From assembly GCA_004352715.1 (NCBI GenBank), contig SCFE01000053.1:657620-679044 (forward strand): 21,425 nucleotides of DNA. Direction: 5' to 3'. The notes under the pieces are model-generated. The model did no database searches. It was not told where the DNA came from and saw only the letters and a program-made list of their open reading frames with translations. A program made the position numbers and the translations under genes. This DNA is from Hofstenia miamia. Taxonomy: Eukaryota > Xenacoelomorpha > Acoela. Below, in pieces: positions 1 through 9,900 of this stretch (positions within the stretch are counted from its first letter, which is position 1; every line of letters begins with the position of its first letter).

Positions 1-1
1 T

Positions 2-673
2 ATAGAACTAAAGATAAATAATGAGTCAATAAAGCAAAGTGAATCAGTCAGTTATTTAGGAGTGGAGATAGATAATGAATTTACATTTGAAAAATTTCTA
101 CTGAATAAGATTCAAAAAATGACTGCAGGCATTAGATATCTTTATCACTTACGCAATGTGATATCAAGCAATTATCATAAACAACTAATACATGCTTTCT
201 GTTTATCTCATTTTCAATACTGTTCTTTTCTTTTAACTAACCTAAATTCGAAACATCGTATGCTTCTATCAAAGACATTTAATTGGTGTATAAAAACTCT
301 AAACTTTGCACAAAAGCATGACGAAGCATCAGTATATCGTAATAAATATAAAATATTATCTCCGTTCTATCAAATTCATATGCATATGCTATCTATCTTA
401 TTTAAATTCAAATCTCTACAAACATATCTCCTTTTCCTTAATGACTATATTAAATTAAATGAGCGATCGCAAAAATTTTTTAGTTTAGATAAAAATTATA
501 ATGGCTTCCATCACATATCAATTAAATTGTGGAATAATTTAGATTATGAAACGCGAATAGAAAAAAACTATAAAAAGTTTAGAAAAAAATTGAAACAATT
601 TCTTCTAATAAAACAGTATACATTAGGGGACGGTAATATACTTCATGCATTTGAAACATACATTCAACATTGA
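2..673 (+). pseudogene. non-LTR retrotransposon reverse transcriptase, C-terminal end (5' truncated by window edge)
   Basis: The frame is open from base 2, so the coding region continues to the left and the Met at 62 is not a real start. The first residues carry the block SYLGVEIDNEFTFE, which matches the LGV.ID..L.F motif found after the palm domain in LINE-type reverse transcriptases. It is followed by the helical segment around RYLYHLRNVIS, the HFQYC motif (usual form P.L.YC), and a late LWNNL segment typical of the extreme C-terminus (usually LWN.LP). The basic end KKFRKKLKQFLL precedes the stop at 671-673. The product would be an RNA-dependent DNA polymerase acting in target-primed reverse transcription. 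No stop codon or frameshift is seen in the 223 visible codons, so the copy may be recent. I infer a Jockey/CR1-like clade without being able to place it precisely. Whether the whole element is intact cannot be seen. Confidence 0.85.
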
Positions 674-1574
674 GCACCTACACAAACATCCACTCAAACA
701 TTGACTATATTATTATATATTGTACATATTAATTTGTAGTAATTTGTTCATGTTTATTTTCTTTTGTCATGTGTTAGTTTGTAGATATTGTATACATATA
801 ATGCGCAATAAATTTGCTCTGACTCTTTCTCTATTGACAGAAGAGTATCTTAAATTCTTTGAATTGCTAAATGAATGTGAGAAATAATACTATCAACAAA
901 TCACACTGAATTGTTTAAATAAATAGAAACTGTGATTAGTGCTATGCCTGAATTGTCCTAGAGAGTAACCTCCTCGTGGTGGTTCCTGGAGAAGCGGAGA
1001 CGCTGAGCCAATACTTGATGGGCGCGTCGCTTTGCGGAGTCCCGAACCTAGAGTGGACGTTAAACAATAGGGTCTAAGAAGGTGCAACCATGTGTGCTTT
1101 GCACATATGGGGGCGGTGATGATGATGTGAGACTGTCTGTTCTGTGGAGCAGACGGCGACGCCTATGCCCAGAGCCGTAGAGTGCGTCTACGAGGGCAGT
1201 TATACAATTTTTCCTCTGTCTCTGGCCTCTAGATAGGCCTAGGCCAGCATTTGCTGAGCCTTACCTATGAGGGAGCTTTGCTTTGTCATGGGTTTTAGTT
1301 ATGATCCGACATTCTAAGTTACGGAGATTTTAGGGCACGTCACTTGGTGCTTTGCACTACAAGTGTTAAATATCTCCTAAATAATCAGGATCTCTATAAC
1401 AGGCAGACGGTAGGTGCTCACGAGTTACCTCAGTTAGTAGCCTTGGTTGGCGAAAGCTGTAGAGAGGCGCAACCCTCTCATGAAGCTCGGCCTTCGGCTT
1501 CACTCTCTGCTGATCAGACTCAACACAGATCAGCACTCTGCGTGCCAGGGGTCGCCAGAGGACAAGCATGATTA
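674..1574 (+). mobile_element. 3' tail of the non-LTR retrotransposon, GC-richer and hairpin-forming
   Basis: Directly downstream of the reverse transcriptase stop comes about 200 bases of AT-rich DNA, then from about 940 a segment clearly richer in G and C than anything else in the window. It holds several strong inverted repeats: CCATGTGTGC/GCACATATGG at 1088-1110, CACTTG.TGC/GCA...CAAGTG at 1341-1365, GAAGC/GCTTC at 1482-1501 and GCTGATC/GATCAGC at 1509-1534. No convincing protein is encoded; short ORFs on both strands here look accidental. I interpret it as the 3' untranslated region of the element. It ends at a contig join (N at 1575), so the true 3' end and any target-site duplication are not visible. 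Confidence 0.6.
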
Positions 1575-1575
1575 N
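1575..1575. other. single-N contig join
   Basis: One undetermined base separates the unique end of the retrotransposon tail from the start of the repeated 685-base contig. Confidence 0.85.
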
Positions 1576-2260
1576 ACTTCATGCATTTGAAACATACATT
1601 CAACATTGAGCACCTACACAAACATCCACTCAAACATTGACTATTATTATATATTGTACATATTAATTTGTAGTAATTTGTTCATGTTTATTTTCTTTTG
1701 TCATGTGTTAGTTTGTAGATATTGTATACATATAATGCGCAATAAATTTGCTCTGACTCTTTCTCTATTGACAGAAGAGTATCTTAAATTCTTTGAATTG
1801 CTAAATGAATGTGAGAAATAATACTATCAACAAATCACACTGAATTGTTTAAATAAATAGAAACTGTGATTAGTGCTATGCCTGAATTGTCCTAGAGAGT
1901 AACCTCCTCGTGGTGGTTCCTGGAGAAGCGGAGACGCTGAGCCAATACTTGATGGGCGCGTCGCTTTGCGGAGTCCCGAACCTAGAGTGGACGTTAAACA
2001 ATAGGGTCTAAGAAGGTGCAACCATGTGTGCTTTGCACATATGGGTTCGGTGATGATGATGTGAGACTGTCTGTTCTGTGGAGCAGACGGCGACGCCTAT
2101 GCCCAGAGCCGTAGAGTGCGTCTACGAGGGCAGTTATACAATTTTTCCTCTGTCTCTGGCCTCTAGATAGGCCTAGGCCAGCATTTGCTGAGCCTTACCT
2201 ATGAGGGAGCTTTGCTTTGTCATGGGTTTTAGTTATGATCCGACATTCTAAGTTACGGAG
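1576..2260 (+). repeat. second copy of the retrotransposon 3' tail (of 640-1326), bounded by single Ns
   Basis: This 685-base block repeats 640-1326 almost perfectly. It begins with the last codons of the reverse transcriptase (CTTCATGCATTTGAAAC) and ends at GTTACGGAG. I see only a two-base length difference in a TATTAT run and a GG/TT change after CACATATGG. It is bounded exactly by the single Ns at 1575 and 2261, so it is one whole short contig. It is either another genomic copy or a haplotype copy placed here by scaffolding. Confidence 0.9.
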
Positions 2261-2261
2261 N
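2261..2261. other. single-N contig join
   Basis: One undetermined base ends the duplicated block. The sequence after it is unrelated AT-rich DNA of the CFAP157 locus. Confidence 0.85.
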
Positions 2262-2328
2262 CCGTTGACTGGTAGAGTAACCCCGACCACTTACAGTTGC
2301 TTAATAGAAAATTAAGCCTTTATCAATA

Positions 2329-2531
2329 CTAATGCGAGATATTGAACATTTGCATAAAGTTACATTCAATATAACACTGGAACTGCGCAGAAATAATATT
2401 TCGTTTTGCAAAAATAGAGCTTTTGTTAAAGTATAGCAAATAAATGCAAAGTAAAAGTTTAAACAAGCTTTGGAGAGACTCATCAAAAACTTGTTGAGAA
2501 TCCAAAAATAATATCTTTTCATCTGCTTTCC
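2329..2531 (-). CDS. CFAP157: candidate terminal exon of CFAP157
   Basis: A very strong acceptor (pyrimidine run then TTTTTTTTCAG) is followed by 66 open codons to TAG at 2329-2331. In the frame that gives KADEKILFLDSQQVF and then DESLQSLFKLL, it resembles the short leucine-rich helix near the CFAP157 C-terminus. That frame requires exon 8 to use the donor four bases further on (GTAA|gtaatt, exon end 3742). With the better donor GTAAGT the other open frame would be read. The later part is Cys/Phe/Asn-rich and less protein-like. Confidence 0.33.
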
Positions 2532-5500
2532 CTGAAAAAAAATTCGCCTACCAGCGATAGAAATCAGTGTTTCCCATAAGAAAGGAAGAATCCCATTAAA
2601 TTACAGCAACACCTAATGCGCTTTTAGTAAAAGCCTACCTATAACAGCAACTTCTGAACTTAATAACCTTGTTTTATAAACCATTTTCCAATTACTATTT
2701 TTGTTAGTTTTACTGAAATATAAAGAAAACGGATATTGCTTGCTCAGCACTAAACACAAGTCTAACAATATTTTTCTAAACGATGAAAAAATTTCGGCTA
2801 ATTATACAATTTAAAAAAAAGCTTTAGACTTTTTATTACAGAAAATCTAATATATCAAACGAAGCCTAATAACAAATAGTTTACCTTTGCATCAAAAATG
2901 GCCTCAGACGGAAATTTAACGTTAACTAAGTAAAGTTATTTAAGTAACAATCTTTAAAGTGATTATATTCTAAATGACACGTCTGCTTTTGTTGACTTAC
3001 TGAAATAAGTATTTTGAGAAATAAATGCGAAAATGAATTATTTGAAATAGCTTAAACCAAACACATTAGAGAATTTAACAACTGAAACAACAATAGACAA
3101 TAACAAAAAATTTGTTGAAGTTTTATTAAATAATATTTGAAAATTGAAAGAAAACAACAACAGGCAATAGAGATTTTTCGCTTTCTTCTCAAATAGCAAG
3201 TTTACAATCTTTGATGAAATTTTGTTCAAAAAATGGTCTAAACAAACCATTCTATCCTTGATACAATTCATGGGAAAACTTCGATTCACATGACTATCTT
3301 TCTTATGAATTTTAAACTAAATAAGCAGATTCATAAAAATGTACAAAAACCATGAATTCGGAATTCATGAAGTCTTGAATCAATCGAATATATCTGCGTA
3401 ATTTCACCGCTTCTCAAACAAAACGATTAATATTACAAGAGAAAAAAATTTCAAGATTTCTCTGAGAACCATTTTTTATAGATTAAGTATCCATACAAGA
3501 CGATAGGCCCTCCGTCATTTACTATATTGCGTCATTTAGATTAGATATATAACTAATGCCGCAAAAACTTACGTAAATGGTGATAAATTTAAATGAGTCA
3601 ACAACGAAATTTGTTTGATTGCTTTAAAAAACATTGAGAATAATGTAGAAAACAGCGTATGAAACTATAGTAGATAGCACTCAAATATTCCATAATAATG
3701 GCATTTTCCACTATGGGTAGGCACATTTCTTATAAAATTACTTACTACAATGCCATCGCGAAGAAGGTAAGCTGCTTGCGATAGAACGTCTTCATAGAAC
3801 GCCAATATCTTACGTTCGTTATCTCGTTTTGTAATGGCCTCTGCCAGCTCATTTTCTAAAATCGAGCACTCAACGTGCATTAGAGCCGTTTCCGCAGTGA
3901 GGTTGCTCTCCGCTTTGTTCATATCATCCATATTTTGCTAAATTAAATTAGTAACTGTAAGGGAAGTACAAAGTAATGATGTTAAAAAAACAATAACATA
4001 CTATAATAGCAGAAAAAAATAATCGTTAGGTCATACAGAGACCAATATTCTACGATTTGAATCCTTATTCAGGAGTGGGATTTCAAGGGGTGATTTCCCT
4101 CCCAATCCCAAATATGTCACCACATAAAATTCGTGCAAATCGAAGAACATTATTCTGATTTTAGTGAGAAACATAAGCCCAAATCTGGTTCAGGTTGTTC
4201 TCAAATCTCGGCCGGATAATATTTGATTTAGCTTGGAAGCAAAAATAAATTTTCTGTTTATCAATTGTCTGCAGAGATTTCAGATATTCGAAAAAATAAT
4301 AGTTATTCGACTATTTCAACGTTCTTCATTCGAATTTTGCGTAATATCGTTTAATAATCTCTATATTACAAAACTGCTTCGTTAATTAATGTCAACGTAC
4401 ATTAGAAATTAACGCGTTTGTTATGTGCATTTTACTGAAATAATGTTCACGTACGTTGACAAAAAGAACTCCTCTTAAAGTTATAGAACAAATAATCTAT
4501 TCGAAAGGAACTAACCAATAACACGGAGTCACAAAAAAAATTATTGCCAAATTTTAATCAATTGTGACTCGCAAATCATGTTGTGAATTGTAGAAGGTTA
4601 TAAGTTAAAAATTGCATATTATATTTTACAATTTGTAAAATTTTACTTATGAACACGCAATATTATTTAAAATAATCACACAATGAAGTTCTCGCAATAA
4701 TACATTGGATTTTAAAACAAACCATTTTTCAAAATTTAAACTTACTACCTCTTACAATTCACAAAGCCAAACAGATCAGTGATCAAGAATCGCCACAAAT
4801 ACTATGTATCACGGCTCATCCCAACTTAACATTAGGAACCTTAACAATCCATAGAAAGAATATGATCGAAAATACAAAGTTTGGGATTAAGCATTCAGTT
4901 TTAAAATGCAAGCAATAAACACTATAGATGTAATTCCATAACAACTATCCATTTATTTTCAGATGCAGAATTTGCGACATAAATTACATGACCTTTTCCA
5001 AAAGTGTGTATTTTCATTAGCCTCTATATTTTTAAAAATAAATGCTAAACACATATAGTAATGTAATGCAGTTATTTAATCACAATTTTTTGAAACAACT
5101 GTATTCCTCAAATGTTAACTAAATGTCTTAATCTCATGCAGTACTGTTATTAAAGCCTCACTATTATGTTTTGTGATAAAATTGAAAATATCAATCGGTT
5201 CTCTAAAATCTTTTCTGGCTAATAATCAAAATATCGCAAGACATTTACTAACAACGTACGGTAACAACTCATTTATAATTCATAAACAATATTGTTTTAG
5301 AAAAAATCTTGATAATCAAGCATAGCTTAGATTGTGAATAGAATTTAAAAAAACAAACTATTAGTATACAATCATTAACCTACAATTAAAGTCTCATAGT
5401 TGTCGGCTTTAACCAAGTAGAATTAACCTTGGTTACTAATAGAAGGCAAATAGACTAAGTATTATACAAGTCAATTTCTTGAGCGACCTCTAAAGATTTA

Positions 5501-6122
5501 ATTTTGGCCTAAAATTTGACACGGTATGTTTTCACACTCAAATAAAAAGGGGTGTCCATGTGGAGCTCAAGGCTTTAAACATTTTTTGAACGAGTGATAA
5601 ATTTGATTTATTTTACAGTGGGCCATGACACATACATATATTTTATTCAAAGTAAGATGCATCTATTGTATTGGAAAAAATTTTTCTTTGAAAGTTTTTG
5701 GTCAGTACCCCTAAAAAATTATGTATGAAGATTATGTCTGGTCAATTAAAGACATTGTACAACGTGAATTAATTTCTTCTTCATACATTTGTTAACATAT
5801 CATTTTACATTTCTAGTTCAATTTGCATCAAATCGTCAGATTAGTTTAATAGTAAATATAACGAAGAATAAATACTGATAATAACAAAATGATTCTTAAG
5901 TGGTAAAGTATTCGGCTAAGGTTGATTAGCGACACAAAAAACAGCAATTGAATTAATGATTGATAAGTGCTAAGTAAACAAACAAATAGTTTGTGAGAAA
6001 GATTGTGTCTCTCAAAGCTAATGTGAAAAATATAATAACATCGCGGATATTTTCACCTAAAGTAGAAATTTAATTGTATTTTAATGGAAAACTGAAACTG
6101 GTAATTGATTCACATTTTAACA

Positions 6123-6160
<38 letters not shown>

Positions 6161-6926
6161 GTCGTTTGTACCATACTAATGGTGAAACTTTATTACCAAC
6201 GACGAATTCTGAAAAAAATGACTGTTACAAACGACGAATCGCCTTTTTGGGGTTTAAAATTGAGGAGAATGCAAAATTTTCGAATTTTTTCAGTTAGTGT
6301 ATTTAAGTACCCTCTCAACAATATATCCTACTTGATTAATGGGTCTAAAAATTTATAATGAAAAAAANTTGTAGAATATTAATATTTGTGTGTCCTAATA
6401 TATATCTATATATATATATATAGTAATTAACAGAGCGTTACTATTGGGAATAAGCATTATTACTTTATCTAGATTGTTTCTTCACTAGATTGTAATTACT
6501 TCTTGTAAATTTTTCTAACAATTTTATTAACACAATAAATATATAAAAATATAAATTTGGTGAATTCAATAAACACCATACTTCTTAGCAAAAACTTCAA
6601 TAAAGTTCTACATATGAATAAAAATTTAAAATTAAGAATGAAAACTAATTCGTAAAGTAACGAATAATATAAATTCCCTTCATTTTATTAAAGTAATAAG
6701 TGACGAGTAATATATCACTATTTTTAAGGACTTTTCAGTAATATTTAATATATTCTTTTATAAAGTAACGTACGCAACANNNNNNNNNNNNNNNNNNNNN
6801 NNNNNNNNNNNNNNNNNNNNNNNNNNNNNNNNNNNNNNNNNNNNNNNNNNNNNNNNNNNNNNNNNNNNNNNNNNNNNNNNNNNNNNNNNNNNNNNNNNNN
6901 NNNNNNNNNNNNNNNNNNNNNNNNNN

Positions 6927-6967
<41 letters not shown>

Positions 6968-9900
6968 TTGCGTGTGTTTGTGTTATGCGACCGGTTTCGA
7001 TTTAAAATCATCGTTAGTACAAATTTTGTGTTAATAATAATTCACAATGCACTGATGAAATATACATACACTAAAAACCATTCAAGATGGCAGTGCTTCG
7101 ACTATTTTTTAATTTTTGTTTATTACAGTTCTAAATTATTAGGGCTTCAGAAATCATTGTATTAAGTTTTTTCATTATGGTCTTAGTTTATGGATGTTAG
7201 CTCGATGCTCGTGAGTCTAAATTTCTGAAATTAATGCCCTGATAGGTGTTCGTTAATCCGAGTTTCAAGATTTCGTCTTAATAGAATTTAATTGTAAAAC
7301 TTTAAATTGCTAAGATAAGACTACAATAATTGAATTAATTACAAATAATATATGGAAATTTATGTGGATATAGCAGTCTAATGCCAGTCTAGAAAGGTTT
7401 CTAAACTGTAAACCCCAACGAGAGAGGCAAAGTAGATGCAAGCAATAGGCAACGCGAGGAAGAAATAATAACGCTTGTGAAAAATCAAAGCAACGAGACC
7501 CACAGCTACTTGGCAACCAACAATAACGCTAACTTCTGCGCTATAGTCCCATTTGAGCTTACGGAAGTATACCAAACTAAAAACAAAAACTTTAAATATA
7601 TTTCATGAATATTACACTAAAAGAAATAAATGGCATGGTAAAAGGTGAACATTTTGGAATCAAAACCTTAACATTTTAAAGTATTATATTATCACAAACT
7701 GTGCACATCAATATTTTCGCGTTCTATGTGTCGGCATTTGTTAATTATTTTAAATCTATTGTGTGGAAAAAGTGATATTTACTATGCTATCACAATGAAG
7801 GTAATTTCAGATTGTACAGGGTGCCCAGCAAAAAGTCAAGAAATTTGCAAACTCTTTCAAAATCGCTTTATTAAATTAATAAACATAACTAACTGATTAA
7901 CATTCTAACTTGATTAAATCATTTTTGTTTTATTCAATGCTTCATTTAGAAATAATTTCATAAGCATTAATTATGACTTCTGAGCAAGTGACCGATTTTC
8001 AGCGCGAAGTAATTGTACTTTTTAAAACAGAAAACTCGACATGGGGCCTCTCTAAGACTCCAATCTTGTTATGACAGTGATGGCTCACATTTCGAACATT
8101 TCCTCTGAACTCTTTCATTGTAATATTCAATAAAACATTAAAAAGTTTAATGTTAANTTACTATGCTATCACAATGAAGGTAATTTCAGATTGTATTATG
8201 AAAATCTATACCTAGCAAATACAGCTAAGCACAGAGTGTTGTTCATGACAGCAGCTCCATAAAGTTGAGAGAAAGTAAGAGAGATGTTCTCCTTCTGCTT
8301 CTTCATGGCAAATATGATGGATGATACTATCTCTGAAGCGTTGCTGCACAACGGAGTAATGATGAAGGAAACATAGAAAGCAGGTATAGGAACATAGCTA
8401 TAATTGGTATCGCGAGTGAGAGAAGATAACGTATCGCACATTGGATCAGAGAAAATTATTACACCTCCAACACCCAGCAATAGTCGAGTGCAGGCTAGAA
8501 GTGCAATCTAAATGCTTTGTATTTATAAAAACTAACAGGGATATTTTAGGTTGCTAGGAGTCGCGAAAATAGAAAATTGCGATTTTAAGAATGTCAATTA
8601 TTAGATTTTCGGAATGTTCCTAAAACACTTCATTACTAAGCAGGGGTGTACTCGAGGGATGCTCAGGAGACTAAGCCCATCTTGTTAAATTCTATTGAGG
8701 ACTTAGCCCCATTTGTTAAATTTATATTAAGGTGTGGGGTCTTGGATTTTATTTGTTGAGAAATTAAAATTTGTCAAAATATAAGATAAAAATAAGGAAC
8801 TCAAATTTAGAGACCCCTTGTTAGTTATTTAGCAGTACAGCCCTGTTACTAAGCTAAACGTTATAAAAAAATTCAATGATGACCAGTATTTCTCTGAAAT
8901 TTAAATTAAATGTTGAATTATTACGTTTAAATCAAGTACATCCATTATCAGCAATGTGTGAAGTTATCAATCATAAACGAATTTTCTCTCACAATTTAGT
9001 CGATAATAAAAACTTCATAACATCCCCCACAAAAAATTAAAGCATATCTACCTTCCAACGGGGCATTTCCTCTTCTTCTGTCTCATTATCAGCATCAGAA
9101 GATTTTTCTTCATTTGGTGCAGACGTTTCGCCCTCCTCAATTCTTGACGCATGTGCATGCATTTTCCAAGCACGACCAAATGACTTCATTCTAAAATGCT
9201 TTTAATCAAATATAATTCAAGTTGTTGATGATAAACATCCATACAAAACAGTAGTTTATTAAAATGTTGATGCAATTCAGAATGAATTGAAGAGAATAAC
9301 AATATCAATGTAGAATTAACCCAATAAATATTAAAAAATCAAGCACAGTCAGCAACAAATTCGTAACTAAGCAACTGAACTATGCAGAATTGGTAGGAAT
9401 GAGAAGAAAAATGATCATTAACTACATATTTGAAATAACGGAAAATTTGATAAAATAATAGATATAAACAACTTACGTACATATATTTTGACAAAAATGA
9501 TGTTATTCTCAATTAAACGGCATTGACAGCAGACTCAATTATGCACATTTTTATTGTCAAAATACAGAACTCGAGAGAAGATTAATCTACCGGCCCGCTT
9601 ATAATCCAAATTGGTATAAAACAGTGAATCATAAACTTAGTTATGTGACTATGTGTTGATGCTTTGAAAGTTAAATTTTACTAATTGTTACTTATTTAAC
9701 TTCTTTTTATCTTCTTCATCTTGGTCTTCCTCATTCTCGAGTGGTTTATGAGGAATCGCACTGGCAAAAGCGGTTGCTGCATGCACGAGCATTCTGCGAT
9801 GCTTTATGTTATGGATCCGGACGAGGGTACTTTTTCCAGCATGGGCTGCATAAATCTAAAAACTACTTTTTTCACAAATTAATTTTTATGTAAATCACAA

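Noticed and set aside
893-1087. 64-codon minus-strand ORF, repeated at 1827-2021
   Set aside because: It lies in the structured GC-rich tail of the retrotransposon, antisense to the element. Its duplication only reflects the copied contig.
1100-1330. Hammerhead or HDV-like ribozyme in the retrotransposon tail
   Set aside because: The conserved hammerhead core (CTGATGA...GAAA) is absent, and I could not build the HDV nested pseudoknot by eye.
1344-1571. Overlapping ORFs on both strands
   Set aside because: Both coincide with hairpin-rich noncoding tail. Mutually overlapping frames in GC-rich DNA are expected by chance.
3038-3289. 83-codon minus-strand ORF
   Set aside because: Phe/Leu/Asn-rich product of AT-rich sequence, with no acceptor/donor pair that fits CFAP157 phases.
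6074-6358. 94-codon plus-strand ORF
   Set aside because: It is largely a translation of the (TA)n tract and the inverted repeat, with no family features.
6745-7011. 88-codon minus-strand ORF
   Set aside because: It runs through the N gap and a microsatellite, so it is an artefact.
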